Part shown: in pieces, positions 1 to 8,083 of the stretch | Layout: the number at the start of each line of letters is the position of its first letter | Position numbering within the stretch: position 1 is the stretch's first letter | DNA from: Brevundimonas aurantiaca | Lineage (GTDB): Bacteria; Pseudomonadota; Alphaproteobacteria; Caulobacterales; Caulobacteraceae | Length of the DNA: 64,000 bases | Assembly: GCF_014199955.1 (NCBI RefSeq) | Contig: NZ_JACHOQ010000001.1 | Span: forward strand, 782,412 to 846,411 | Direction of reading: 5' to 3' | The notes under the pieces: generated by a model | What the model was told of the DNA's origin: nothing | The model's input: the letters and a program-made list of their open reading frames with translations, nothing else | Databases searched by the model: none | Made by a program: the position numbers and the translations under genes

Positions 1-314
1 GGGGTGTTGATCGTCGCCCGGACCGTGGCCATCGCATGGCCCAGGATCTGGGCGGCGCGGAACAGGGTCGGCGCGGTCTCAAGCGTCTCAGGCCCGGTCG
101 AATCCGGCAGCTTGACCCCTTCGGCGACCATGGCCAGGGCCGTCTGGGTGACCGACAGATTGCCCGCCGTCGCCACGGCCAGCACCCGCTCGCCGGGCCG
201 CTTGAATACATGCAGTTTGCGATAGGACGAGATGTTGTCCACGCCCGCATTGGTGCGGGTGTCGGCGATCATCGCCAACCCCTCCTTCACCAACATGCCT
301 ACGCAATAGGTCAC
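1..314 (-). CDS. Anbu-type proteasome-like peptidase, 3' part missing
   Basis: This gene is cut by the left edge; about 104 N-terminal residues are visible. It starts at a GTG and begins MTYCVGM, the hallmark of Anbu, the bacterial relative of HslV and proteasome beta subunits. After removal of the initiator Met, the exposed Thr2 would be the catalytic nucleophile; Asp18 (IADTRTNAG) and Lys33 (SYRKLHVF) match the other Ntn-hydrolase active-site residues. It is the last visible gene of a minus-strand cluster after the ATP-grasp, alpha-E and transglutaminase-like genes, which is the association known for this family. The GTG start is chosen because the conserved N-terminus begins there, with no extension tolerated before the nucleophile. 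Confidence 0.88.
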   Translation of the reverse strand, partial: MTYCVGMLVKEGLAMIADTRTNAGVDNISSYRKLHVFKRPGERVLAVATAGNLSVTQTALAMVAEGVKLPDSTGPETLETAPTLFRAAQILGHAMATVRATINT

Positions 315-378
315 TGGCCTCTATCCGCTCCCCGTTCCGCGAATCCGCAGACGCTAACAGATTCCCGCGACATGGCGA

Positions 379-1218
379 TCAGGACCATCCCCGGCTCTGA
401 TGTTGTTGCCGGCCCTGTTGCACAGGCCGCACATGAAGGGCCACCGTCAGACTGCCGACCCCGCCGCCATAGCTGGTTCCCCGGATCGGCGTCGCCCCCA
501 GCGAATCCAGGCCCACGGCGATGCGGACATAGTTCTCGGTCGGACAAATGCCGTTGGCCGCGTCGAACCCGACCCAGCCCAGGTCCTCGATCCAGGCCTC
601 GGCCCAGGCGTGGGCGGCGTCCTGGTCGTGCCGGCCGTCCGACCGGTTCAGATGGCCCGAGACATAACGGGCCGGCACGCCCAGGGTCCGGGCGCAGGCG
701 ATGAAGATCTGGGCGTGATCCTGGCAGACGCCGCGGCTGATCGCGAAGGCCTCGGACGCCGTATGGGTGGCGGAGGTCGCCCCGACCTCGAAAGCGACGC
801 CGGCGTGGATCGCCCCCATCAGACGGTGCATCCGCTCCAGGGCCGCGCCCTCGGGCACGGACCGGGCGAAGTCGATCAGGGCCGCATCGGCCTGGGTCAG
901 CCGGGTGTCGCGCAGATAGACGCCCGGCTGCAGCCGCTCGTTCTGCCCCCGGATCACCCCGCCGGTGTCCACGGTCGACACCTCGCCCGTCACCCGGATG
1001 GTCAGGGCGTCGGTCGGCCGCTCGGTATAGAGGCTGTGCACGATATTGCCGAAGGCGTCGTCGCTGCGGCGCAGCCGGGCGTCGACGTCGGTTTCGATGC
1101 GCCATTCCCGCACCTGCTGGGCCTCGCAGGACCGGGGCGTCAGCCGCAGCATCTGGACGATGAACCGCGCGGGCCGGGCGTATGCGTAGCGGGTGGAGTG
1201 GTCGATCCGGATCCGCAT
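379..1218 (-). CDS. transglutaminase-like cysteine peptidase family protein
   Basis: A 279-residue protein with an N-terminal beta region (about residues 1-150, MRIRIDHSTRYAYARP) and a transglutaminase-like core. The catalytic triad is visible as Cys in GVCQDHA, His in AHAWAEAW and Asp in GFDAANG. Members of this family act as peptidases or amidases rather than cross-linking enzymes. It starts two bases after the stop of the alpha-E gene, so the genes are probably translated together, and the Anbu gene follows. The context suggests cleavage or transfer of a peptide tag made by the ATP-grasp protein; that role is inferred. Confidence 0.9.
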   Translation of the reverse strand: MRIRIDHSTRYAYARPARFIVQMLRLTPRSCEAQQVREWRIETDVDARLRRSDDAFGNIVHSLYTERPTDALTIRVTGEVSTVDTGGVIRGQNERLQPGVYLRDTRLTQADAALIDFARSVPEGAALERMHRLMGAIHAGVAFEVGATSATHTASEAFAISRGVCQDHAQIFIACARTLGVPARYVSGHLNRSDGRHDQDAAHAWAEAWIEDLGWVGFDAANGICPTENYVRIAVGLDSLGATPIRGTSYGGGVGSLTVALHVRPVQQGRQQHQSRGWS

Positions 1219-1220
1219 GG

Positions 1221-2159
1221 TCAGACCAGATACTGTTCGTGGATGGCGGCGCCCAGCGCGTTGTTCTCGTTCAGAAAGCCCTGGATGTATTCATGCAGGC
1301 CCGACTGGAAGATGTCCTCGATCCGGGCCTCGTTGAACTGGGTCAGGCGGTTCGACGCCAGCCGCTGGGCCGGGCCGCGCCGGCCATAGTCGGCCGCCAG
1401 CTTCTCCAGATAGCTGACGATCATCCCCTGACAGCTGGCCAGGGACCGCGGCATCTGCCGGTTCAGCACCAGGAGGTCCGCCACCAGCCAGGGCCGCACG
1501 CTCTCGCGATAAACCCAGCGATAGGCGGTCAGGGCCGAAACCTCGCGCAACAGGGTGGTCCACTGGAAATAGTCCAGCTGTCCGCCCACCCGTTCGCCCG
1601 GCGGCAGCAGCAGATGGTACTTCACGTCCAGCAGGCGGGCGGTGTTGTCGGCCCGCTCGATCGCCATGCCCAGCCGCAGGAACCAGTAGGCGTCGTTCCT
1701 GAGCATCGTCCGCGACGAGGCCCCCTCCACCGCCAGGGACGTCGATTTCACGAAGTCCAGGAAGTTGGTGAAGTCGTCGCGGCGGGTCGGCTCGCCCAGT
1801 TCGTTCAGCCCGTTCCAGGCGCCGTTGATCGCCTCCCACAGCTCGATGGTCAGGGCGGTCCGCACCGAACGGGCGTTGGTCCGCGCCCGGGTGATACAGG
1901 CCTTGATCGAGGTCGTATTGTCGGCGCCGAAGGCCAGATATTCGCGGACGGACTTCTCCGACACGGTGCGGCCGGTGGCGTCGAAGGCCGACTTCACCCC
2001 CGACGAGGCGATGGCCCCCGCCCAGGCGGTGACGGTCGCCTGATCCTTGGCCGGCAGGGCCGCCAGCCGGATCGCCGCCTCCAGAATGCGCGCAAGAAAA
2101 TCGGCCCGCTCCATATAGCGGCCGGTCCAATAGAGACTGTCTGCGGTGCGAGAGAGCAT
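1221..2159 (-). CDS. alpha-E domain protein
   Basis: A 312-residue, almost entirely helical protein starting MLSRTADSLYWTGRYMERA, the conserved opening of the alpha-E family (DUF403). The family has conserved Glu and Arg residues (the YMERA helix, RTALTIELWEAING) but no established biochemical activity. It is nearly always found with the circularly permuted ATP-grasp and transglutaminase-like genes, as here. It lies between them on the minus strand, separated from the ATP-grasp gene by one family A repeat and from the transglutaminase gene by only two bases. Confidence 0.9.
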   Translation of the reverse strand: MLSRTADSLYWTGRYMERADFLARILEAAIRLAALPAKDQATVTAWAGAIASSGVKSAFDATGRTVSEKSVREYLAFGADNTTSIKACITRARTNARSVRTALTIELWEAINGAWNGLNELGEPTRRDDFTNFLDFVKSTSLAVEGASSRTMLRNDAYWFLRLGMAIERADNTARLLDVKYHLLLPPGERVGGQLDYFQWTTLLREVSALTAYRWVYRESVRPWLVADLLVLNRQMPRSLASCQGMIVSYLEKLAADYGRRGPAQRLASNRLTQFNEARIEDIFQSGLHEYIQGFLNENNALGAAIHEQYLV

Positions 2160-2162
2160 CTA

Positions 2163-2285
2163 TTCCTCCCCCATTGGGGGAGGGGGACCGCCCGAAGGGG
2201 GGTGGAGGGGGCCAAACGCAAACAGGGTGTCTGGGGCGAGCGCCCTCCACCGCTTCGCGGTCCCCCTCCCCCGACGGGGGAGGAT
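2163..2285. repeat. family A intergenic inverted repeat, copy 1
   Basis: Two GC-rich arms, each built as CCTCCCCC-n-GGGGGAGGGGGACCGC followed by GCGGTGGAGGGGG, face each other around a spacer of about 30 bases. It fills the gap between the ATP-grasp and alpha-E genes. The same two-arm unit recurs at 11765-11916 and 63785-63905, and single arms at 58901-58954 and 59581-59628. Confidence 0.85.
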
Positions 2286-2295
2286 CTTCGTCCGA

Positions 2296-3717
2296 TCAAA
2301 CATCCAGCACCCAGGTGTCCTTGGTTCCGCCGCCCTGGCTGGAGTTGACCACCAGCGACCCCTCCTTCAACGCCACCCGCGTCAGCCCGCCCGGCGCGAC
2401 CCGCACCCCGGCCGGACTGGACAGGACGAAGGGCCGAAGATCGACGTGGCGCGGCGACAGGGCTCCGCCGTTCAGGGTCGGGGCCGTCGACAGGCTCAGC
2501 GTCGGCTGGGCGATGAAGTCGTCGGGATCGGCGATCAGCTTGGCGCGGAAGGCCTCGATCTCGGCCTGGGTCGAGGTGGGCCCCACCAGCATGCCGTAGC
2601 CGCCCGATCCGCCGACCTCCTTGACCACCAGTTCCGGCAGCTTCTCCAGCACCTCCTTCAGCGCCTCCGGCTCGCGGCAGCGCCAGGTCGGCACATTCTT
2701 CAATATGGCGTCCTCGCCGGTGAAGAAGCGGATGATCTCGGGCATATAGGTATAGACGGCCTTGTCGTCGGCCACCCCGGTCCCGACCGCATTGGCCAGG
2801 GTCACACGCCCGGCGAAATAGGCCGACATCAGCCCCGGCGCCCCAACCGCCGAATCCGGCATGAAGGTCAGGGGGTCGATGAAGTCGTCGTCGATGCGGC
2901 GATAGATGACGTCGACCCGCTTGGGCCCCTCGGTCGTGCGCATATAGACGGTGTCGTCATTGACGAAGAGATCCCCGCCCTCGACCAGTTCGACCCCCAG
3001 CTTGTCGGCCAGGAAGCTGTGCTCGTAATAGGCCGAGTTGAACGGCCCCGGCGTCAGGACCACGATGGTCGGGTCCTCGCCCGCCCCCGACGGCGCCGAG
3101 GCCTGGAGCGACCGCAGCAGCATGTCGGTATAGATTTCGACCGGCCGCACCGCATGTTCGGCGAACAGGTCGGGGAACAGCCGCATCATCATCTCGCGGT
3201 TCTCCAGCATATAGGAGACCCCCGACGGCGTGCGGACATTGTCCTCCAGCACATAGAAGCCGTCCTCGCCCGTGCGGACGAGGTCCACGCCCGAGATATG
3301 GCACCAGACGTCGCCGGGCGGACGCCGCCCCTGCATCTCGGGTCGATAGTGCGGATTGGTCAGGATCAGGTCGGCGGGCACGATCCCGGCGCGGATACAG
3401 TCCTGCGGTCCGTAGATGTCCTTCAGGAAGGCGTTGATGGCGGTGACCCGCTGCTTCAGCCCCTTCTCCAGCCCGCCCCATTCGTCGGCGCCGATGATGC
3501 GCGGCACGACGTCGAACGGGATCAGCCGCTCGTTGGATTCCTCGTCGCCATAGACGGCGAAGGTCACCCCCATGCGGCGGAAGAACAGCTCCGCCTGGCG
3601 CGAGCGCGCCTGCAGCAGGTCCGGCGGGGCGTTTTCAAGCCAGGCCGCCAGGGTCTTGTAGCTGTCGCGGATCGCGCCGGATCCGCCGCCGTTCATTTCG
3701 TCGAAAGCTCTCGTCAT
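2296..3717 (-). CDS. circularly permuted ATP-grasp protein
   Basis: A 473-residue protein of the circularly permuted ATP-grasp type 2 family (DUF404/DUF407), predicted to ligate amino acids or peptides by ATP-dependent amide formation. Family blocks seen in order: MTRAFDEMNG, RDSYKTLAAWLE, IPFDVVPRII, NVRTPSGVSYMLENR, PGPFNSAYYEHSFLA, YRRIDDDFIDPL, NAVGTGVADDKAVY, VKEVGGSGGYGM and the C-terminal FIAQPTLSLST. The frame stays open upstream to 3804, but the conserved N-terminus begins at Met 3717 behind a G-rich stretch, so that start is preferred. It heads the alpha-E, transglutaminase, Anbu cluster. Confidence 0.92.
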   Translation of the reverse strand: MTRAFDEMNGGGSGAIRDSYKTLAAWLENAPPDLLQARSRQAELFFRRMGVTFAVYGDEESNERLIPFDVVPRIIGADEWGGLEKGLKQRVTAINAFLKDIYGPQDCIRAGIVPADLILTNPHYRPEMQGRRPPGDVWCHISGVDLVRTGEDGFYVLEDNVRTPSGVSYMLENREMMMRLFPDLFAEHAVRPVEIYTDMLLRSLQASAPSGAGEDPTIVVLTPGPFNSAYYEHSFLADKLGVELVEGGDLFVNDDTVYMRTTEGPKRVDVIYRRIDDDFIDPLTFMPDSAVGAPGLMSAYFAGRVTLANAVGTGVADDKAVYTYMPEIIRFFTGEDAILKNVPTWRCREPEALKEVLEKLPELVVKEVGGSGGYGMLVGPTSTQAEIEAFRAKLIADPDDFIAQPTLSLSTAPTLNGGALSPRHVDLRPFVLSSPAGVRVAPGGLTRVALKEGSLVVNSSQGGGTKDTWVLDV

Positions 3718-3809
3718 CCGCCCCCGCCGCGTTGAGATCACAGCTTGATCGCGACCCAACGAAAAGCGCAACAGTTTTGTTGCACTGCGGCGAAGCTTCA
3801 ACAACCAGA

Positions 3810-3962
3810 CCCTCCCCCGCCTACGGGAGAGGTGGCCCGTCGATCGCGCAGCGATCCAGGGTCGGAGAGTGAAGTTCTGCTCAAAGCAAGAAGACGTCCC
3901 CCATCGTCAGGCGTGTCGCTTCGCGCCACGGCCTGACACTTCCCCCGCAAGCGGGGGAAGGT
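3810..3962. repeat. family B intergenic repeat, copy 1
   Basis: A composite of four small palindromes: CTCCC/GGGAG, GATCGC/GCGATC, TCAGGCGTG/CACGGCCTGA and TTCCCCCGC/GCGGGGGAA, spread over about 150 bases. Copies lie at 7911, 27341, 42642 and 47862, all in the same orientation. This one lies between the convergent-tail region of the reductase gene and the start of the ATP-grasp gene and may also cover the promoter of the latter. Confidence 0.85.
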
Positions 3963-3972
3963 CGGGTGAAAA

Positions 3973-5178
3973 TCACACCCCCACAGCCTTCATCGACACC
4001 GCCTGATCCGCCAGCTTCGCCACATCCACCGGCGTCGCCTTTCCGATCAGCTGTTTGCCCGCCATGAACTCCGGCGGAGCATTGACCGCCTCGACGCAGA
4101 CCACCCGGTCGCCGTTCAGGTGGAAGACCGCAAATCCCCCCGCCGACGGATCGCCCCGCACCACCTGGCGGTCCGCATCGAACGGCAGGCCGGCGATCTG
4201 AAGCTTGAAGTCGTATTGATCGGACCAGAACCACGGAACCTCCGGCGCCGGCCCCGGTCGCCCGACGATGGCGGCCGCCGCCTGCTTGGCCTGTTCCAGC
4301 GCATTGGGCACGCTCTCCAGCCGGTGCGAGACCCCGCCGTGCACGGGAATCGGCCGGCGCGTCATGTCGCCGACGGCGAAGATCGCCGGATCGCTGGTCC
4401 GCGCCTGATCGTCCACCACCACCCCGTCGTCGCAGCGCAGGCCCGCCGACCGCGCCAGGCCGTCGCAGGCCAGGGCGCCCACCCCGACCAGAACCGCATC
4501 CGCCTGCACCGTCGATCCGTCGGCCAGGGTCACGCCGTCATGGGCGACCGCGACCACCTCGGTGCCCGTGATGATCTCCACCCCCCGCGCCCGGTGCTGG
4601 GCCATGAAGAAGGCCGACAGGGTCTCGGACGCCACCCGCGCCAGGACGCGCGGCGCCCGTTCGATCACCACCGCCTCGGCGCCCAGGGCCCGGGCCGAGG
4701 CCGCCGCCTCCAGCCCCACATAGCCGCCGCCGACCACCGCCAGCCGTTTGCCCGGCCCCAGCACGGCCTTCAGCCGCTCGGCGTCCTTCAGCGTCCTCAG
4801 CTCCAGCAGGTCGGGATGGTCCCCGCCCGGAACCGGCAGTTTGCGCGCCGTCGATCCCGTCGCCAGCACCAGGACGTCATAGGCCTCGCTCGTCCCGTCG
4901 TGGAAGGCGACCGTCTTCGCCTCCGGGTCCACCGACACGGCGACCGTCGAGGGCCGGAAGTCGATGTTCTGCTCGGCGTAAAAGCTCAGCGGCCGCAGCA
5001 GCAGCGCCTCAAGATCCGCCTCCCCCTTCAGCCAGGCCTTGGACAGGGGCGGCCGCTGATAGGGCGGCGCCTCCTCCTCGCCGACCAGCACGATAGGGCC
5101 TTCATGCCCGTACTGCCGCAGAAAGGCCGCGACGGAGCCGCCGGCGTGGCCGGCGCCGATGATCAGGATCTTGGTCAT
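3973..5178 (-). CDS. FAD-dependent ferredoxin/rubredoxin-type NAD(P)H reductase
   Basis: A 401-residue flavoprotein of the oxygenase-coupled NADH-ferredoxin reductase type. It has an N-terminal FAD fold (IIGAGHAGGS, residues 6-15), an internal NAD(P)H fold (VVGGGYVGLEAA, about 148-160), the ATG motif (LVLATGSTA, about 104-112) and the FAD-closing IFAVGD (266-271). A C-terminal domain of about 80 residues carrying PWFWSDQYDFKLQIAG is typical of this reductase class. It would pass electrons from NAD(P)H to a small iron-sulfur protein. No ferredoxin gene lies beside it. The start follows GGGGGTGATTTAG poorly, but the FAD motif fixes the N-terminus. Confidence 0.9.
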   Translation of the reverse strand: MTKILIIGAGHAGGSVAAFLRQYGHEGPIVLVGEEEAPPYQRPPLSKAWLKGEADLEALLLRPLSFYAEQNIDFRPSTVAVSVDPEAKTVAFHDGTSEAYDVLVLATGSTARKLPVPGGDHPDLLELRTLKDAERLKAVLGPGKRLAVVGGGYVGLEAAASARALGAEAVVIERAPRVLARVASETLSAFFMAQHRARGVEIITGTEVVAVAHDGVTLADGSTVQADAVLVGVGALACDGLARSAGLRCDDGVVVDDQARTSDPAIFAVGDMTRRPIPVHGGVSHRLESVPNALEQAKQAAAAIVGRPGPAPEVPWFWSDQYDFKLQIAGLPFDADRQVVRGDPSAGGFAVFHLNGDRVVCVEAVNAPPEFMAGKQLIGKATPVDVAKLADQAVSMKAVGV

Positions 5179-5190
5179 GGGGGTGATTTA

Positions 5191-5349
5191 GAGTGGCGAG
5201 TGGCGAGTGGCGAGTGGCGAGTGGCGAGATAAACGCCCCCGGCTTTCAACCGTCGTCCTCGGGGCTGACGAAACCTGGCTGGACCGCACAAAGCGCCGTC
5301 TTAAAACTCGCCACTCGCCACTCGCCACTCGCCACTCGCCACTCGCCAC
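5191..5349. repeat. heptamer tandem repeats in inverted arrangement
   Basis: The left arm (5191-5228) is five and a half copies of GAGTGGC; the right arm (5307-5349) is six copies of the complementary CTCGCCA unit. About 78 bases separate them. The pair would form a long perfect stem and sits in the divergent gap between the reductase gene and the TrpR-like gene. Confidence 0.9.
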
Positions 5350-5358
5350 TAATCGCCC

Positions 5359-5390
5359 TTGACCGTTCCACTGTTACAGCATAGTGGAAC
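5359..5390 (+). promoter_or_regulatory. candidate promoter and overlapping operator of the his operon
   Basis: A TTGACC element at 5359-5364 is followed after 14 bases by GCATAG at 5379-5384, resembling the Caulobacter housekeeping promoter (TTGACnn, 10-14 bases, GCTANA). A perfect inverted repeat GTTCCACT (5365-5372) / AGTGGAAC (5383-5390) overlaps it. Transcription from it would begin within a few bases of the ATG at 5395, giving a leaderless or very short leader. The overlap suggests repression by the encoded TrpR-like protein. Confidence 0.5.
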
Positions 5391-5394
5391 GCGC

Positions 5395-5685
5395 ATGACG
5401 ACCCCGCCCGCCCGCGACGCCCTCTACGACGCCCTGCTGTCGATGCAGACGCGCGCCGAGATGGACGCCTTTCTGGCCGACCTGTGCACCCCGGCGGAAC
5501 TGCGCGCCTTCGCCGAGCGCTGGCAGGTGGCGCGCCTGTTGGACGCCGGCGGCAAATCCTATCGCGAGATCGCGGTCGAGGCCCACGCCAGCCCCACCAC
5601 CGTCGTCCGCGTCGCCCGTTACCTCAAAGACATGCCGCACCAGGGCTACCGCCTCGCCCTGGACCGCCTGAAGAACACGAACTGA
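5395..5685 (+). CDS. YerC/YecD family TrpR-related regulator
   Basis: A 96-residue all-helical DNA-binding protein of the TrpR superfamily (YerC/YecD family). The central part LCTPAELRAFAERW followed by the helix-turn-helix KSYREIAVEAHASPTTVVRV is characteristic. It is the first gene of the histidine operon, ten bases before hisG, so it probably senses histidine-pathway status; relatives in Firmicutes have been proposed as histidine regulators. The ATG at 5395 is preferred over a TTG at 5359 because the conserved protein begins there and the upstream stretch is the promoter/operator. Autoregulation through the 5365-5390 palindrome is inferred. Confidence 0.88.
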   Translation: MTTPPARDALYDALLSMQTRAEMDAFLADLCTPAELRAFAERWQVARLLDAGGKSYREIAVEAHASPTTVVRVARYLKDMPHQGYRLALDRLKNTN

Positions 5686-5695
5686 GTATCCGAAC

Positions 5696-6577
5696 ATGAG
5701 CACCGTACAGGGCCGGCTTCGCATCGCCGTCCAGAAATCCGGCCGTCTGGCCGACCGCAGCCTCGACCTGATCCGCGACGCGGGTCTGAAATGGGTCAAG
5801 GGCCACAACGACCTGCTCTATCGGGTCGAGAACTATCCGATCGACCTGCTGCGCGTCCGCGACGACGACATCCCCACCTTCGTGGCCGACGGCGTCTGCG
5901 ACCTGGGGATCGTCGGCGAGAATGTGCTGGAGGAAGGCCGCAACGGCGGTCCCAACGCCTCCGTCGTCATGCCCCTGGGCTTCGGCCGCTGCACTCTTAA
6001 GATCGCTGCGCCCCCGGCCCTGGCCTATGAGGGTCCGGCCTCGCTGGAGGGCCTGCGCATCGCCACCTCCTATCCGAAGATCCTGCGCCGCTTCCTGGAC
6101 GAGCGGGGGGTCAAGGCCGACATCGTCGTCATGCGCGGCGCCGTCGAGGTCGCGCCCCGGCTGAAACTGGCCGCCGCCATCTGCGACCTGGTCTCGACCG
6201 GCGCGACGCTTGAGGCCAACGGCCTGGGCGCCAAGGATACGGTGTTGGAAAGCCAGGCCGTCCTGATTCAGTCCCCCGTCGCCCCCGAGCCTGCCCTGCA
6301 ACACCTGTTGGACAGCATCATCGAGCGGATGGCCGGCGTCGTGTCGTCCCAGGGCGCCAAATACGTCATGCTGAACGCCCCGCGCGCGGCGCTGGATGAG
6401 ATCACCGCCATCCTGCCCGGCGCCGGCTCGCCCACCGTCATGCCCCTGTCGGGCCGCGACGACGCGGTCGCCGTCCACGCCGTCTGCCAGGAGGCCGTCT
6501 TCTGGGAGACGCTTGAGAAGCTCAAGGCCGCCGGCGCCTCGGCCATACTGGTCCTGCCCATCGAGAAGATGATGTGA
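5696..6577 (+). CDS. hisG: ATP phosphoribosyltransferase, HisG
   Basis: A 293-residue long-form HisG, catalysing the first step of histidine synthesis (ATP + PRPP to phosphoribosyl-ATP). Visible features are the N-terminal LRIAVQKSGRL, the PRPP-binding DLVSTGATLEANGL near residue 162, and a C-terminal regulatory domain (about residues 215-293) that permits feedback inhibition by histidine without a HisZ partner. It starts ten bases after the TrpR-like gene, and its stop overlaps the hisD start by four bases (ATGA), indicating translational coupling. Confidence 0.96.
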   Translation: MSTVQGRLRIAVQKSGRLADRSLDLIRDAGLKWVKGHNDLLYRVENYPIDLLRVRDDDIPTFVADGVCDLGIVGENVLEEGRNGGPNASVVMPLGFGRCTLKIAAPPALAYEGPASLEGLRIATSYPKILRRFLDERGVKADIVVMRGAVEVAPRLKLAAAICDLVSTGATLEANGLGAKDTVLESQAVLIQSPVAPEPALQHLLDSIIERMAGVVSSQGAKYVMLNAPRAALDEITAILPGAGSPTVMPLSGRDDAVAVHAVCQEAVFWETLEKLKAAGASAILVLPIEKMM

Positions 6578-7896
6578 TGACCACGGCCTTCAAACGTATC
6601 GACTGGTCTTCCCTCGACGCCGCCGGCAAGGCCGCGGCCTTGGCCCGCCCGGCCCAGCGCACCGCCGGCGACGTCACCGAGGTCGTCCGCGCCATTCTGG
6701 ACGACGTGCGCGCGCGCGGCGGCGCGGCCGTCACCGACTGGTGCCGGAAGCTGGACAAGGCCCCGCCCCGCCGCATCGCCATCACGCCCGAGATCGTGGC
6801 CGAAGCCCGCAACGCCCTGCCCCCCGCCGACGTCCGTGCCCTGCGGATGGCGGCCGACAATATCCGCGTCTTCCACCAGGCGACCCGGCCGGAGGACACC
6901 GACTTCGTCGAGACCACGCCGGGCGTCCGCTCCAAACTGGCCTGGCGTCCGATCGCCTCGGCCGGTCTCTACATCCCCGGCGGCACCGCCCCCCTCTTCT
7001 CCTCCCTTCTGATGTTGGCGATTCCGGCCGGGGTCGCGGGCGTGGGCCGGCGCGTCGCCGTGACCCCGCCCTCGAAGGACGGCGGCGTCCACCCCGCCAT
7101 GATCCTGGCCGCCGCCGAGGCGGAGCTGGACGCCCTCTGGCTGATGGGCGGCGCCCAGGCCATCGCCGCCCTGACCTTCGGCGTCGAACTGGAGGACGGC
7201 GTCATCCCCGCCTGCGACAAGCTGTTCGGCCCCGGAAACGCCTACGTCGCCGAGGCCAAGAAACAGGCGTCGGCCCTGCCCGGCGGTCCCGCCGTCGACA
7301 TGCCCGCCGGCCCGTCCGAGCTGATGGTCGTCGTCGACCGCGACGCCGCGCCCGAGATCGCCGCCGCCGACCTGCTGAGCCAGGCCGAGCACGACGCGGA
7401 CGCGCAAGTTCTCCTGGTCTCCACCAGCCGCGCCACCATCGACTATATTCTGACCGAGGTGGAGGCCCAGGTGGCGACCCTGCCGCGCGAGGCCGTCGCC
7501 CGCGCCTCGCTGAACGAGGCCCGCGCCGTCCTGGTGCGCGACCTCGACGCCGCCTGCGAAGTGATCAACCTCTACGGCCCCGAACACCTGGCGCTTCAGG
7601 TCGATGATCCGGAGGCCCTGCTCCCCGCCGTCAAGGCCGCCGGCGCCGTCTTCGTCGGCCGGTTCGCGGCCGAGACCCTGGGCGACTACGCCGCCGGCCC
7701 CAGCCACGTCCTGCCGACCGACGGCGGCGCCCGCACCCTGGGCGGCGTCACCACCGCCAGCTTCATGACCACCATGTCGATCCAGCTGGTCACCGAGGCC
7801 GGCGCTCGTGCGCTTGCCCCCATCGCCGCCCGCCTGGCCCGGATGGAGGGCCTGGAAGCCCACGCCCGCGCGGCGGATCTGAGGAGCGAGGGATGA
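6574..7896 (+). CDS. hisD: histidinol dehydrogenase, HisD
   Basis: A 440-residue zinc enzyme that performs the last two oxidations of the pathway (histidinol to histidine, NAD+). Conserved blocks include GLYIPGGTAPL, CDKLFGPGNAYVAEAK, the AGPSELM loop, SQAEHDADAQ, EHLALQV and AGPSHVLPT, which carry the zinc and substrate ligands. It overlaps hisG by four bases. A family B repeat separates it from the next his gene. Confidence 0.97.
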   Translation: MMTTAFKRIDWSSLDAAGKAAALARPAQRTAGDVTEVVRAILDDVRARGGAAVTDWCRKLDKAPPRRIAITPEIVAEARNALPPADVRALRMAADNIRVFHQATRPEDTDFVETTPGVRSKLAWRPIASAGLYIPGGTAPLFSSLLMLAIPAGVAGVGRRVAVTPPSKDGGVHPAMILAAAEAELDALWLMGGAQAIAALTFGVELEDGVIPACDKLFGPGNAYVAEAKKQASALPGGPAVDMPAGPSELMVVVDRDAAPEIAAADLLSQAEHDADAQVLLVSTSRATIDYILTEVEAQVATLPREAVARASLNEARAVLVRDLDAACEVINLYGPEHLALQVDDPEALLPAVKAAGAVFVGRFAAETLGDYAAGPSHVLPTDGGARTLGGVTTASFMTTMSIQLVTEAGARALAPIAARLARMEGLEAHARAADLRSEG

Positions 7897-7910
7897 GGGC
7901 CGCCTTTAAA

Positions 7911-8067
7911 GACCCTCTCCCGCTTGCGGGAGAGGTGGCCCGTCGTTCGCGCAGCGAACCAGGGTCGGAGAGGGAAGTCTCTCTTGAGCAAGGCGAAACT
8001 TCCCCCATCGTCAGCCGCCTCGCTACGCTCGCCGAGCTGACACTTCCCCCGCAGGCGGGGGAAGGTC
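7911..8067. repeat. family B intergenic repeat, copy 2
   Basis: A full composite copy with clear sub-palindromes CTCCCGCTTGCGGGAG, GTTCGCGCAGCGAAC, TCAGC...GCTGA and TTCCCCCGCAGGCGGGGGAA. It lies inside the his operon between hisD and the hisCB-like fusion, in the same orientation as all other copies, and would be transcribed as RNA hairpins. Confidence 0.87.
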
Positions 8068-8083
8068 TGGAAAGAGCCGCCCG

